The notes below the pieces were generated by a model. The model made no database searches. It worked only from the letters and a program-made list of their open reading frames with translations, and was not told where the DNA came from. A program made the position numbers and the translations under genes. A stretch of DNA of 41,023 nucleotides from an uncultured Acidimicrobiales bacterium (GTDB lineage Bacteria; Actinomycetota; Acidimicrobiia; Acidimicrobiales; CADCSY01): positions 1 through 41,023 of the forward strand of contig CADCSY010000114.1 of the NCBI GenBank assembly GCA_902805555.1, in the 5' to 3' direction. How positions within the stretch are numbered: the stretch's first letter is position 1; every line of letters starts with the position of its first letter. Positions 18,365 through 27,281 of the stretch are shown here, piece by piece.

Positions 18365-20407
18365 TCAGCCGCTGGCGTCGCCGAAGCGGACCGAGCTGCC
18401 GTCCGCCTCGAGCAACCGGTACCCGGCGCCGGTCCGGGTGGCGGCCATGCCCACCACCGGCACGCTCGACGCCTGACCACCCCTCGAACCGAGGAACGGG
18501 GCGTCCCCGAAGCTGAACACGCCGCCGTCGGCGGCCACGAACCAGTAGCCGCCGCTCGTCGCCGTGGCGGCCATGCCCACGATCGGCTGGTTCAGCCTGA
18601 CGGCGCCCGTGGAGCCGTGGAAGCCGGCGTCGCCGTAGGCGAAGATCCCACCGTCCCTGGCGACGAGCCAGTAGCCGGCGCCGGAGCGGGTGGGTGCCAT
18701 GCCCACGATCGGCTGGTTCAGCCGGATCGCACCGGTCGAGCCGTGGTAGCCGGCGTCACCGAAGGCGAAGATCCCTCCGTCGGCCGCCACCAGCCAGTAG
18801 CCCCGCCCGCTCGGGGTCGCGGCCATCCCCACGATCGGCTGGTTCAGCCGGATCGCACCCGTCGACCCGTGGTAGCCGGCGTCACCGAAGGCGAAGATCC
18901 CTCCGTCGGCCGCCACCAGCCAGTAGCCCCGCCCACTCGGGGTGGCCGCCATCCCCACGATCGGCTGGTTCAGCCGGACCCCGGCCAGCGACCCGTGGCC
19001 GCCGGCGGCGCCGAAGCCGACCACCTCACCGGCCCGGGTTGTGAGCCAGTAGCCGTCAGCACCCGGGAGGGGGGCGATGGCGACGGCGGGGGTCGTGAGG
19101 ACCGGGTCGGTGATGCTGAACCAGCTGCTCTTCAGCCCGAGGGCGACCCGGAGCTGGTCGCCGGTCACGACGACCGATCCGCGCGACCCTCGCAGGACGA
19201 CCTCGAGGACCCGGCCGCCGTCGCCGTGGGGGCCGGACAGGCCGTTGCGCCTCGTCACCTCGATCGAGAAGAGCTCACCCAGTGCCGGGTACCTCGCCTC
19301 CACCGTGGCGACGGGCACCTGGGCCCGCCACGTGTGGTTCGAGTTGTTGCTGACCGAGTCGCCGTCGTCGGGGACCGCCGGGAAGGTGCCGCCTGCGGTG
19401 TGACCGCCGGTCGAGGACGAGAACTCGGTGAGGGCGACCGCGCTGCCGAGGAGGCGGACCTCTCCTGCGGTCTCCGCGACGGCGCGGTCCGTCCTCGGGT
19501 CCTCGGTGCGGACGTTGTCGGCACCCGCCCCGTTGTAGACCTGGCACGACGTCGTGTCGCAGGTCTTGGCGAAGCCCCGGGACTCGGCGTGGGCGTACGA
19601 CCGGGCGGCCACCGCCTGGGACCTGAGCTGGTTCATGCCCGCTCCCCCGCCGAGGTCGCCCCAGCTCGCCGGGGACTCCCGGGGCACCACGCCGCGGAGG
19701 TAGTCCTCCATGGCGACCCGGTTGACGACCTTCGACTCGCCTCCCGAGTCGAGCGCACGCACCGTGCCCCGGTAGTGGCGCCGGAGACCGGCCACGCACA
19801 CCTGCAGCATCCTGGTGATGTCGGCGCCCACACCGGGGTCGGCAAGCACGGCGGTCGGCTGCTGCGTGAGGCTGATGCCGGCCTGTGCGGTCGTCCACGG
19901 CCCGCCGCACCCGGGGCTCCGCTCGACGAGCCACCCGCCTGCGGTGCGGGTGATGCGCGCCGCCTCCGCAGCCGAGAAGGTGTTGCTGCCGACGCTGAAG
20001 CCCTGCCCCGAGTCGAGCACCAGGGGCCGGCCGTCGAGGCTGCCGCGGCCGCTGCCTGCGTCGCTGATGCGCAGGTGCACGTCGATCAGGTCGTTCGGGC
20101 GGCTGCCGACGGTCGTGCCGCCGAAGTAGTGGGCGAGGATCCTGCGGTGGTCCCAGCCCGCCAGGGCGTAGCCGAGCGAGCCGTACTGGCCGAGGCCCCG
20201 CCCGTGCCCGAAGCCGTGGCCCTCGATGTTGACGGTGTCACCGGGGAACGCCTCGGCCGGCCCGGTGCCGGGACCGACCGGGACGAGGCCACCCACGACG
20301 GCCCCGAGGACGAGCGCCGCCAGCAGCGACCTGGCCGACCGGGCCGACCGGGCCCTCGGCCTGCGCCAGGGCCGGTTCCTCCGCTGGCGATCGGTGGGTT
20401 GCGTCAT
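18365..20407 (-). CDS. Secreted SpoIID-domain protein with C-terminal GYWLVA repeats
   Basis: This 680-residue protein has a signal peptide (about residues 1-53, with a basic N-region and LLAALVLGAVVGGLVPV) and a SpoIID/LytB-type domain (about 57-395). The domain shows GHGFGHGRGLGQYGSLGYA, MEDYLRGVVPRESPASWG, LRSQAVAARSYA and SSSTGGHTA. In sporulating Firmicutes this domain is a lytic transglycosylase acting on denuded glycan; in actinobacteria the role is less clear but wall-related. From about residue 440 there are five and a half copies of a 43-residue repeat (GYWLVAADGGIFAFGDAGYHG, then LNQPIVGMAATPSG), predicted to form a beta-propeller. A good GGAGG ribosome site precedes the ATG at 20407. 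The frame is open further upstream without coding character. Confidence 0.88.
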   Translation of the reverse strand: MTQPTDRQRRNRPWRRPRARSARSARSLLAALVLGAVVGGLVPVGPGTGPAEAFPGDTVNIEGHGFGHGRGLGQYGSLGYALAGWDHRRILAHYFGGTTVGSRPNDLIDVHLRISDAGSGRGSLDGRPLVLDSGQGFSVGSNTFSAAEAARITRTAGGWLVERSPGCGGPWTTAQAGISLTQQPTAVLADPGVGADITRMLQVCVAGLRRHYRGTVRALDSGGESKVVNRVAMEDYLRGVVPRESPASWGDLGGGAGMNQLRSQAVAARSYAHAESRGFAKTCDTTSCQVYNGAGADNVRTEDPRTDRAVAETAGEVRLLGSAVALTEFSSSTGGHTAGGTFPAVPDDGDSVSNNSNHTWRAQVPVATVEARYPALGELFSIEVTRRNGLSGPHGDGGRVLEVVLRGSRGSVVVTGDQLRVALGLKSSWFSITDPVLTTPAVAIAPLPGADGYWLTTRAGEVVGFGAAGGHGSLAGVRLNQPIVGMAATPSGRGYWLVAADGGIFAFGDAGYHGSTGAIRLNQPIVGMAATPSGRGYWLVAADGGIFAFGDAGYHGSTGAIRLNQPIVGMAPTRSGAGYWLVARDGGIFAYGDAGFHGSTGAVRLNQPIVGMAATATSGGYWFVAADGGVFSFGDAPFLGSRGGQASSVPVVGMAATRTGAGYRLLEADGSSVRFGDASG
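18724..18978 (-). repeat. Near-identical 129-bp tandem repeat within the propeller
   Basis: Two adjacent 129-bp units starting at 18724 and 18853 differ at only a few positions, and encode identical 43-residue repeats apart from the ends. The other repeats in the gene are more diverged, so this pair is the most recent duplication or has been homogenised by gene conversion. Confidence 0.85.
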
Positions 20408-20508
20408 CGAGACCTCCGGTCCGGCCGCCGGCCGAGCGCCGCGCTGCACCGGAACAACCGCCGGCGCGCCGTCCCCGTCACACCACGCGGGTCCGCCGCC
20501 ACCGGAGG

Positions 20509-20514
20509 TAGCGT
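20509..20514 (+). promoter_or_regulatory. -10 box TAGCGT, 7 nt before GTG
   Basis: TAGCGT ends 7 nt before the GTG of the methyltransferase gene at 20522. It is one nucleotide longer than the 6-nt spacing seen at other genes. The 114-bp gap to the divergent SpoIID-domain gene holds nothing else I recognise. Confidence 0.45.
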
Positions 20515-20521
20515 CCTCGCC

Positions 20522-21544
20522 GTGACGGGGTCGGGAGCGGGGCGAGTGCTCACGGCGTCGCGCCGGCTGCTCCGGGGGACGGCCGCCCGCCTGGCGCGCC
20601 GCCGGGCCGGCGTGGCCGGTGGCGGAGACGACGTCTACGGCGCCGGGTACTACGGGGACGGTCGGGACCCCGGCGACCGGGGCGGACTCTCGGGCTACGA
20701 GCGCTACGACCGCGACACGAGCAACGCCGACGTCGCCGCCTACCTGCTGTGGCGGCACTTCGAGATCGGGCGCACCCTCGACGTGGGTTGCGCCACCGGC
20801 TTCGTGGTCGAGGCGCTGCGGGAGCTGGCCGTCGACGCCGAGGGGGTGGACGTCAGCCGGTGGGCGGTGGAGCACCCGGCGCTCGGCGCCACCGGCCACA
20901 TCCGCTACGGCAACCTCCTCGAGCGGCTCCCGTTCGACGATGCCGAGTTCGACCTCGTGAGCGCCTTCGAGACCCTCGAGCACCTCCCGCCTGACGCCGT
21001 CCCCAGGGCCCTCCGCGAGCTCAGGCGGGTGACGCAGGCCTACGTGGTCGCCACCATCCCGTCCTTCGGGCGCAACGAGCACGGCCCCGGAGGGTGGTAC
21101 CAGCAGAAGGTCAGGGAGGAGCTGCTGCCCCGCTACTGGGCGCGAGGCGAGGGGTACGACGGCCCGGTGCCGTTCGACGACATCGAGCGTGACGCCACCG
21201 GCCAGCCGCTCGAGGGCCACCTCACGCTCGCCTCGTTCCGGTGGTGGACGGCGCGCTTCGCCGAGGCCGGCTTCGTCCGCCTCGGCACGGTCGAGCGGGC
21301 CGTCCACCCCCACCTCGCCCGGTTCGGCCTCACCAAGTACTGGAACCTCTACGTGTTCGCACTGCCCGACGCCCCCGTCCCCGACGGCCCGGTCAGGAGC
21401 GAGGCCGAGCTCGCCGAGCGGGAGCGCCTGTGGCGCCTCGACAGCAGGACACCGGACCCCGAGGACGCGGAGCGGGTCCGCGAGGCGCTGGCCACGCCTG
21501 GAGGTGGTCCGCTCACCGGCATCGGGGAGATCCCCGCCACGTGA
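20522..21544 (+). CDS. SAM-dependent methyltransferase
   Basis: This 340-residue class I methyltransferase has motif I TLDVGCATGFVVEAL (about residues 84-98) and the acidic motif II end in AEGVDVSRWAVEH. The post-I segment is PFDDAEFDLVSAFETLEHLPPDA, typical of small-molecule or sugar methyltransferases of the Methyltransf_11 type. A C-terminal region with FRWWTARFAEAGF follows. The substrate is not evident. The frame continues far upstream, but the GTG at 20522 is supported by a -10 box 7 nt before it and by coding character. It is placed between two secreted proteins sharing the same repeats and ends 6 bp before the convergent protease gene. Confidence 0.8.
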   Translation: MTGSGAGRVLTASRRLLRGTAARLARRRAGVAGGGDDVYGAGYYGDGRDPGDRGGLSGYERYDRDTSNADVAAYLLWRHFEIGRTLDVGCATGFVVEALRELAVDAEGVDVSRWAVEHPALGATGHIRYGNLLERLPFDDAEFDLVSAFETLEHLPPDAVPRALRELRRVTQAYVVATIPSFGRNEHGPGGWYQQKVREELLPRYWARGEGYDGPVPFDDIERDATGQPLEGHLTLASFRWWTARFAEAGFVRLGTVERAVHPHLARFGLTKYWNLYVFALPDAPVPDGPVRSEAELAERERLWRLDSRTPDPEDAERVREALATPGGGPLTGIGEIPAT

Positions 21545-21550
21545 GGTCCT

Positions 21551-23662
21551 TCAGCGACCGGTCATGGCGACGATCGGCTGGTTGAGCCGAACACCCCCCA
21601 GCGAGCCGAGGAAGGCGGCGTCCCCGAAGGCGAAGATGCCGCCGTCGGCCGCCACCAACCAGTAGCCCTGGCCCGACGGCGTCGGGGACATGCCGACGAC
21701 CGGCTGGTTCAGCGGCATCGAGCCAGTCGAGCCGAAGAAGTCGGCGTCGCCGAACGAGAAGATGCCGCCGTCGCGGGCGAGGAGCCAGTACCCGGCACCG
21801 CTCGGCGTGGCCGCCATGCCCACGATCGGCTGGTTGAGCCTGGTCGCCCCCGTCGACCCGTGGAAGGCGGCCGACCCGAACGAGAAGACGCCGCCGTCGC
21901 CGGCCACCAACCAGTAGCCGTCACCCCTGGGGCTGGCTGCCAGGTCCACGATCGGCCGGCGCAGTGCGACGTCCGCCGAGCCGAGCGGTGGCGCCTTGCC
22001 GGATGCGGCCACCCTCCCGGTGCTGGTCACCGTCCAGTGGCCGTCGCCCCCGTTCGTGGCGGCGATGCCCACGACCGGGGCCGCCCCCCGCTCGGCGGCG
22101 GGCGCCGGGACCGGGGGTGCAGACCCGAACGCCTCCACCCGCCCGTCGGCCCGGGCCAGCCAGTAGCCGCGACCGCTCACGTGGTGGGCGGCGTCGATCA
22201 CGGGGACGACGCCCGCCCCGACGGCCGAGCCGGCGAAGGGGGCGTCGCCGAAGCTGAACAGCCCCCCGTCGGCGGCGGCCAGGCGGTACCCGACGGGGAG
22301 CGGGCCGAGCGCGGCGGCGGCGTCGAGCCTGCCCCACAGGAAGTGCTCGCCGGTACCGGGCACGGGAGCTGCCGTCTGGGCCAGCCGGGCCACCACCTGC
22401 TCGGCGGTCAGTGCTGGGTCCTGGGCCATCACGAGGGCAGCCGTCGCCGCCACGAGCGGCGCGGCGAAGGACGTGCCCGTCGCCCTCGTCGTCCCGTCCT
22501 GCGCCGTCGTGCTCCCGCCCCCCCGGCGCAGCCCGACGACCTCCGTGCCAGGGGCGGCGACGTCGACCCACGGGCCGCGGTTGGAGAAGGGCGCGATGCG
22601 GTCCCCGCCCGGCGAGCCCGGCACCCCGGTGGCGGCGACGGCCACGACGCCGAGGTCGGCGGCGGGGAACACCTCGTTCGTCCCACCCTGGTTGCCTGCC
22701 GCCGCCACCACGAGGACGCCCTTGGACCGTGCGTAGGCGACCGCGCTCGACAGCGCCGGGTCCCTCCCCCCGCCGGTCAGGCTGAGGTTGAGGATGTCGG
22801 CGCCGGCATCGGCGGCCCAGCGGACGCCGGCGGCCACACCCGAGGTGGTGCCCGCACCGCAGTCGTCGAGCACCTCGACGGGCAGGACCCGGGTGTCCCA
22901 GCCGAGGCCGGCGACGTCGGTGCCGTTGTCGGTCCGGGCGGCGATGAGGCCGGCGGCGATCGTGCCGTGGCCGCGCGCCGTCGCCGGGCCCCGGCACGTC
23001 GGGTCGGCGACGAACGACGCGCCCGGCAGCAGCTTGCCGACGAGGTCGCGATGGGGCGGCTCGGTCTCGATCCTGGTGTCGAGGACGGCGACGACCACGT
23101 CGGCGCTCCCGCGCGAGCGATCCCAGGCCTGTGGCGCCCCGACGCTGCGCAGCTCGACCTGGCCGCCCACAGCCGGGCGGCCCCGCTCGTCGACGCAGTC
23201 GCTGCTCCGCCAGCACGTGTCACCGGGCTCGGTGTCAGCCGCCCGGTAGACGAGCTCGGGGTGGAGTGCGACGACGCCGTCGACGCCCCCGAGCACCTGG
23301 GGGTCGGTCTCGGCGGGGAGGTGCACGACGAAGGTGTCGGGCGCCACCACCTGCCCGGGCTCACCCCCGGCCGCCTCGGCGATGGCGGTCCTGGCCGCCG
23401 CGCCGGCGGGGCCCCCCGTCTGCACGACCACGGCGCCCGGCACCTCCTCCCCGGCCGAGGGCGCCGGCTCGGCGGGCGCGATGGCCACCTGCCGGAGGCC
23501 GTGCTCAGCAGGAGGAGGGGATGCGCCGGCCGGGACGGCGGTCCCTCCGAGCAGGGCGAGCCCGGCCGCCAGCACCGCCGACCGCCACGGGGGCCGACCC
23601 GGTCGTGCGAGGGGGAGACGGGCCGGCACCGGTCGGACCTGGGAGCGCCCGGAGCGCTGCAT
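21551..23662 (-). CDS. Secreted subtilisin-family (S8) serine protease with GYWLVA repeats
   Basis: This 703-residue protein has a signal peptide (about residues 22-47, ending near AGA-S), a propeptide-like segment, and an S8 catalytic domain. The catalytic triad is Asp195 (VAVLDTRI), His232 (ARGHGTIAAG) and Ser398 (GTSFAAPLVAA), with oxyanion Asn324 (AAGNQGG). Two Cys pairs in 150-270 may form disulfides. From about residue 457 to the end come six repeats of about 42 residues of the GYWLVA/GDGGIFSFGDA type, the same family as in the SpoIID-domain protein at 18365-20407. The usual Asp-Thr/Ser-Gly is Asp-Thr-Arg here. The ATG at 23662 is preferred because it gives a normal signal peptide. Confidence 0.9.
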   Translation of the reverse strand: MQRSGRSQVRPVPARLPLARPGRPPWRSAVLAAGLALLGGTAVPAGASPPPAEHGLRQVAIAPAEPAPSAGEEVPGAVVVQTGGPAGAAARTAIAEAAGGEPGQVVAPDTFVVHLPAETDPQVLGGVDGVVALHPELVYRAADTEPGDTCWRSSDCVDERGRPAVGGQVELRSVGAPQAWDRSRGSADVVVAVLDTRIETEPPHRDLVGKLLPGASFVADPTCRGPATARGHGTIAAGLIAARTDNGTDVAGLGWDTRVLPVEVLDDCGAGTTSGVAAGVRWAADAGADILNLSLTGGGRDPALSSAVAYARSKGVLVVAAAGNQGGTNEVFPAADLGVVAVAATGVPGSPGGDRIAPFSNRGPWVDVAAPGTEVVGLRRGGGSTTAQDGTTRATGTSFAAPLVAATAALVMAQDPALTAEQVVARLAQTAAPVPGTGEHFLWGRLDAAAALGPLPVGYRLAAADGGLFSFGDAPFAGSAVGAGVVPVIDAAHHVSGRGYWLARADGRVEAFGSAPPVPAPAAERGAAPVVGIAATNGGDGHWTVTSTGRVAASGKAPPLGSADVALRRPIVDLAASPRGDGYWLVAGDGGVFSFGSAAFHGSTGATRLNQPIVGMAATPSGAGYWLLARDGGIFSFGDADFFGSTGSMPLNQPVVGMSPTPSGQGYWLVAADGGIFAFGDAAFLGSLGGVRLNQPIVAMTGR

Positions 23663-23881
23663 CGTCGTCACGTCGCCGCCGGCGTGGGCCTCCCGCAACC
23701 GGCCCTCGTCGCTGTCCACACTGCGTCGATCACGAAGTTGTAGCCGATCCCGCAGCCATGGGGAGACCGAGCCGGTCGTCGTGGTGCGGTGGCGCCCCAC
23801 CGGCGCTGCCAGCACCCCCGGCACGGCACGACCCACCTCGGGGGACCCGCCGCGACGGCGCCCCGCCGGCCGACAGGGGGG

Positions 23882-25051
23882 TCAGCGCCGGACGCCCTCG
23901 AGGAACGCCGTGTAGCGGTCGACGACCGCTGGCCACAGGAACCGCTCCGAGACGTAGGTCCGGCCGGCCTCGGCGAGGGCCCGGCGTAGCACGGCGTCGG
24001 CCAGGAGCCGGTCGAGCACCACCTCGAAGCGGGCGTAGGAGTCGAAGGCGAACCCACCGGAGGAGCGATCGACGTGCTCCCTGGTGGCGGCGCAGCGCTG
24101 GTTGACGACGACGGGCACCCCTGCCGACCACGCCTCGATCAGCACGAGGGAGAACGCCTCGTACCCCGACGGGTTGACCAGCGCCACCGCGCCGCGCAGC
24201 GCCCCCCACTTCACGTCGTCGGTGACCGCTCCGGCCACCACGATGTCGGGGTGCGGGTCCGGGCGGTCGACCACGGGCCCGAGGAGCGCCAGCGCGAGCG
24301 GCCCCGGGTGGCGCTCCTTGTAGGCGGCGAAGAACCGGGTCAGGGTGCGCACGCCCTTGCCGTCGTCCACCCGCCCGATGCACACCAGGTAGGGCCGGTC
24401 GCCGAGCCCCAGGGCGGCCGCGGCTGCGGGGTCGCCCTCCTCCGGCTCCACGCCGAGGCCGAGCACGATGCGGCGCCGGTGGGCGATCGGGAAGAGCCCC
24501 TCGACGAGCTCCCGCTCGCCGTCGGTCTGGAACACGAAGCCCTCGACCCCGGCGAACACGTCCCGGAACAGCGGGAGCCGGAGGGGCGGCTCGTCGTGGG
24601 CTGCGGGGTGCATCACCGCCCGCCCGGCGGCCAGGGGCACCCCAGCCACCGTCGGGTGGTACAGGTACGGGTAGAAGGCGACGAGGTCGGCGTCGCTCGT
24701 CCGGATGGCGTCCAGGAGACCCGGGCTCACCGGGCCCTGGCGGTCGATCCACGCCCGCTCGGCGCTCCCGGCCGCGCCCTCCGGGTCGCGCAGCACCTGC
24801 GGTGACAGCCGGTCGAAGCTCGGGTGGCGGGTGCCGACCACCGGGAACCGGTGCACCTCGACGCCGGCCTCCACGGAGGTGCCGGCAGGCAGCTCGTCGA
24901 GCCAGGTGCGGGCGTCGAGGGCGCACGTCGTCAGCACCTCGACCTCCCAGCCGGCCCGGGACACGAGCCGCTCCGCCAGCATGCGGGCGCCGTACTCGGC
25001 CCCGCCGATGACCTGGCTGCCGTACCTCGGCACCACGTACGCGAGCTTCAC
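23882..25051 (-). CDS. GT4-type glycosyltransferase
   Basis: This 389-residue GT-B fold enzyme starts MKLAYVVPRYGSQVIGGAEYGARMLAERL (GTG start), with the Gly-rich acceptor-side loop of family 4 glycosyltransferases. The donor-side domain contains PYLVCIGRVDDGKGVRTL and, near the C-terminus, NPSGYEAFSLVLIEAWSAGVPVVVN, the family's E-x7-E nucleotide-sugar site. It is the last gene of the operon that begins with the ABC exporter genes at 30586, and follows the preceding glycosyltransferase by 19 bp. It probably adds one sugar of the exported polymer; donor and linkage cannot be predicted. A frame extension up to 25189 does not look coding. Confidence 0.85.
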   Translation of the reverse strand: MKLAYVVPRYGSQVIGGAEYGARMLAERLVSRAGWEVEVLTTCALDARTWLDELPAGTSVEAGVEVHRFPVVGTRHPSFDRLSPQVLRDPEGAAGSAERAWIDRQGPVSPGLLDAIRTSDADLVAFYPYLYHPTVAGVPLAAGRAVMHPAAHDEPPLRLPLFRDVFAGVEGFVFQTDGERELVEGLFPIAHRRRIVLGLGVEPEEGDPAAAAALGLGDRPYLVCIGRVDDGKGVRTLTRFFAAYKERHPGPLALALLGPVVDRPDPHPDIVVAGAVTDDVKWGALRGAVALVNPSGYEAFSLVLIEAWSAGVPVVVNQRCAATREHVDRSSGGFAFDSYARFEVVLDRLLADAVLRRALAEAGRTYVSERFLWPAVVDRYTAFLEGVRR

Positions 25052-25070
25052 CGCCCCACCTGCTGGGCGG

Positions 25071-26153
25071 TCACGCCGCCTCCAGGGAGGCGATCGCCGC
25101 TCGGAGGGCGGCCCGGCTGCGCTCGAGCGAGAGGTCGGCCAGGCGGTCCCGTCCGGCGGCGACGAGGCCGGCCCGCAGGCGTTCGTCACCGATCACCCGG
25201 TCGACGGCGGCGGCCACCGTGAGCGGGTCCTTCCGGTCGAGGGCGACGCCGCCGTGGCCGAGCGTCTCGGTCACCGCCGTGGCCCCGAGGGCCACGATGG
25301 GGACCTCGTGGTGCATGGCCTCGAGGAGCGGGAGGCAGAACCCCTCGTGGTCCGAGAGGCACACGAACACGTCGGCCGCCCGGTACTGCGCCGCCAGCAC
25401 CCCGGGAGGGACGGCACCGGCCAGCTCCACCGCCCCGGTCAGACCGAGGGCGTCGACGAAGCGGCCGAGGGCTTCGGCGTAGGACGGGACGGAGGTCCCT
25501 CCGACCAGGTGCAGTCGGGCCTGCGGGTCGAACACCCGCCGGTAGGCGGCGAAGGCCTTGACCACGTCGTGCTGCGCCTTGTTCGGGACCACCCGGCCGA
25601 CGAAGAGCCAGTCGGCCCCGCCCGCGGCCTTGGCCGACACCAGCCGACCCAGGGCGGACTCGTCGACCTCCCGCTCGAAGAGGGAGGGGTCGAACAGGAT
25701 CGGCACCACCGTCGTGCGCCGGTACCCGGCCTCGACGAGCTCGGACCGGTTGAAGCCGGAGTCGGCCAGCCCGAGCTCGGTGCGGGCAGCGAGCGCCCGG
25801 AGCTGCTCCCGGCCCCAGGACTGGCCGTAGACGACGGGCGGGTCCCAGTCGGCGAAGAACGCGCCGGGCGTGAGGTTGTGGTAGTCGACGAGCAGGCCCT
25901 CCGGGCGCTCGAGCAGGAAGTCGGCGACGACCGAGCCGATGGCGAGGTGGTAGAGCAACCGGACGTCGCCGTCGGCCGACCCCCGGTAGCGCTGGTAGGG
26001 CCGGGCCCGCTCGGCGAGGGAGGGGTGGGTGGTGTGGCTGTACACCTCCGACTCGAGCCCCATGGCCCGCAGCTCGACCTGGATGGCCAGCGTGTGGCCG
26101 CTCACCGCGTCCCCCGGGCTGAGGTCGGGGAGGAACTGGTGGACGGCCCTCAC
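25071..26153 (-). CDS. GT4-type glycosyltransferase, tandem paralogue A
   Basis: This 360-residue glycosyltransferase begins MRAVHQFLPDLSPGDAVSGHTLAIQ and contains LVDYHNLTPGAFFADW, the donor-domain start DWLFVGRVVPNKAQHDVVKAF and the E-x7-E segment DHEGFCLPLLEAMHHEVPIVA. The GTG at 26153 overlaps the stop of the upstream paralogue (GTGA), so the two are coupled. It is similar throughout to the gene at 26150-27241 (for example GRV-x-P-x-KAQHDV-x-KAFAA and ARLHLVGG), indicating tandem duplication. Members of this subgroup are often seen with O-antigen-type ABC exporters. Specificity unknown. Confidence 0.85.
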   Translation of the reverse strand: MRAVHQFLPDLSPGDAVSGHTLAIQVELRAMGLESEVYSHTTHPSLAERARPYQRYRGSADGDVRLLYHLAIGSVVADFLLERPEGLLVDYHNLTPGAFFADWDPPVVYGQSWGREQLRALAARTELGLADSGFNRSELVEAGYRRTTVVPILFDPSLFEREVDESALGRLVSAKAAGGADWLFVGRVVPNKAQHDVVKAFAAYRRVFDPQARLHLVGGTSVPSYAEALGRFVDALGLTGAVELAGAVPPGVLAAQYRAADVFVCLSDHEGFCLPLLEAMHHEVPIVALGATAVTETLGHGGVALDRKDPLTVAAAVDRVIGDERLRAGLVAAGRDRLADLSLERSRAALRAAIASLEAA

Positions 26154-27241
26154 CTGCCGAGCAGCTCGGTGACCACGTCGGCCAGCTGCCGGCTCGTCCG
26201 ACCGAGGGAGAAGTCGGCCACCCGGGCGGTGCCGGCGGCCACGAGCGACGTCCTGAGCGGCGCGTCCGCCAGCACCCGGTGCACGGCGGCGGCGACGGTG
26301 GCCGGCGACTTGTCGTCGAGGACGAGGCCGGCCCCACCCAGCGTCTCCGGCACCGCCGCCGCCCGGTAGGCGACGACCGGCACCTCGTGGTGCATGGCCT
26401 CGAGCAGCGGCACGCAGAACCCCTCGTGCTCGGACAGGCACACGAACACGTCGGCCACGCGGTAGCGCGCTGCCAGCTCACCCGGCGTGACCGAGCCGGC
26501 GAGGTCGACCGCGTCGGTCAGGCCGAGGGCGGCGACGAAGCGCTCGAGGGCCGTCCAGTAGGCGTGGGACGACGAGCCGCCGACGAGGTGCAGCCGGGCG
26601 TGGGGGTCGTCGGCGATCCGGTGGGCGGCGAACGCCTTGATCACGTCGTGCTGCGCCTTGTGGGGCGCCACTCGGCCGACGAACAACCAGTCGGAACCGC
26701 CCGCCGACGCCTTGGCCTCGAGCCGGTCGAGGGCGGCCCGGTCGACCTCGTGGTCGAAGGCGGTGGTGTCGAGCAGGATCGGCACCACGGTGGTGGCGCC
26801 GTAGCCGACCGCCCGCAGCTCGGCCTCGTTGTACGCCGAGTCGGCGATGCCGAGCTCGGTCGCCGACGCCAGCGAGTCGAGCTGCCGGCGGGCCTCGAGC
26901 AGCTCGGCACCCACGTGGGGCTCCCACGGCTCGAAGAAGCTGGCCGGCGTGATGTTGTGGTAGTTCGACAGCTTCCGCTCGGGCCGGGACAGGAGCCAGT
27001 CGGCGACCGGGCTGCCGGTCGAGCACTGGTACAGCAGCCAGGTCGGCTCCCCGGGGCGGGGGGAGGGCAGGTCCCGGTACGACTGCACCGACCTGCGGAC
27101 CTCCCGGTGGGCGTCGCCCACGTAGATCCGGGAGTCGACGCCGAGGCCGTGCAGCACCCGCTGCACCTGCAGCGCGTGGGCGCCGATGGCGTCACGGGGC
27201 GCGAACGACGGCAGGAGCTGGTGGATGGCGGCCACGGTCAA
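26150..27241 (-). CDS. GT4-type glycosyltransferase, tandem paralogue B
   Basis: This 363-residue glycosyltransferase has AIHQLLPSFAPRDAIGAHALQVQ at the N-terminus, SNYHNITPASFF, then DWLFVGRVAPHKAQHDVIKAF and SEHEGFCVPLLEAMHHEVPVVA with the donor-binding Glu pair. It is a clear duplicate of the next gene downstream. The start is either TTG 27241 or the GTG two codons later (27235); no strong ribosome site separates them. It follows the methyltransferase by 40 bp in the exporter operon. Confidence 0.85.
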   Translation of the reverse strand: MTVAAIHQLLPSFAPRDAIGAHALQVQRVLHGLGVDSRIYVGDAHREVRRSVQSYRDLPSPRPGEPTWLLYQCSTGSPVADWLLSRPERKLSNYHNITPASFFEPWEPHVGAELLEARRQLDSLASATELGIADSAYNEAELRAVGYGATTVVPILLDTTAFDHEVDRAALDRLEAKASAGGSDWLFVGRVAPHKAQHDVIKAFAAHRIADDPHARLHLVGGSSSHAYWTALERFVAALGLTDAVDLAGSVTPGELAARYRVADVFVCLSEHEGFCVPLLEAMHHEVPVVAYRAAAVPETLGGAGLVLDDKSPATVAAAVHRVLADAPLRTSLVAAGTARVADFSLGRTSRQLADVVTELLGR

Positions 27242-27281
27242 CCCGTCGCGGTCAGGCAGGCACTCGGGAGCCGGCCACCGC

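Noticed and set aside
18724-18978. CRISPR-like repeats
   Set aside because: The repeats are contiguous 129-bp units in frame with a protein repeat, with no spacers.
20408-21313. Upstream extension of the SpoIID-domain protein
   Set aside because: The open frame is antisense to the methyltransferase. The ATG at 20407 has a GGAGG ribosome site and begins a normal signal peptide.
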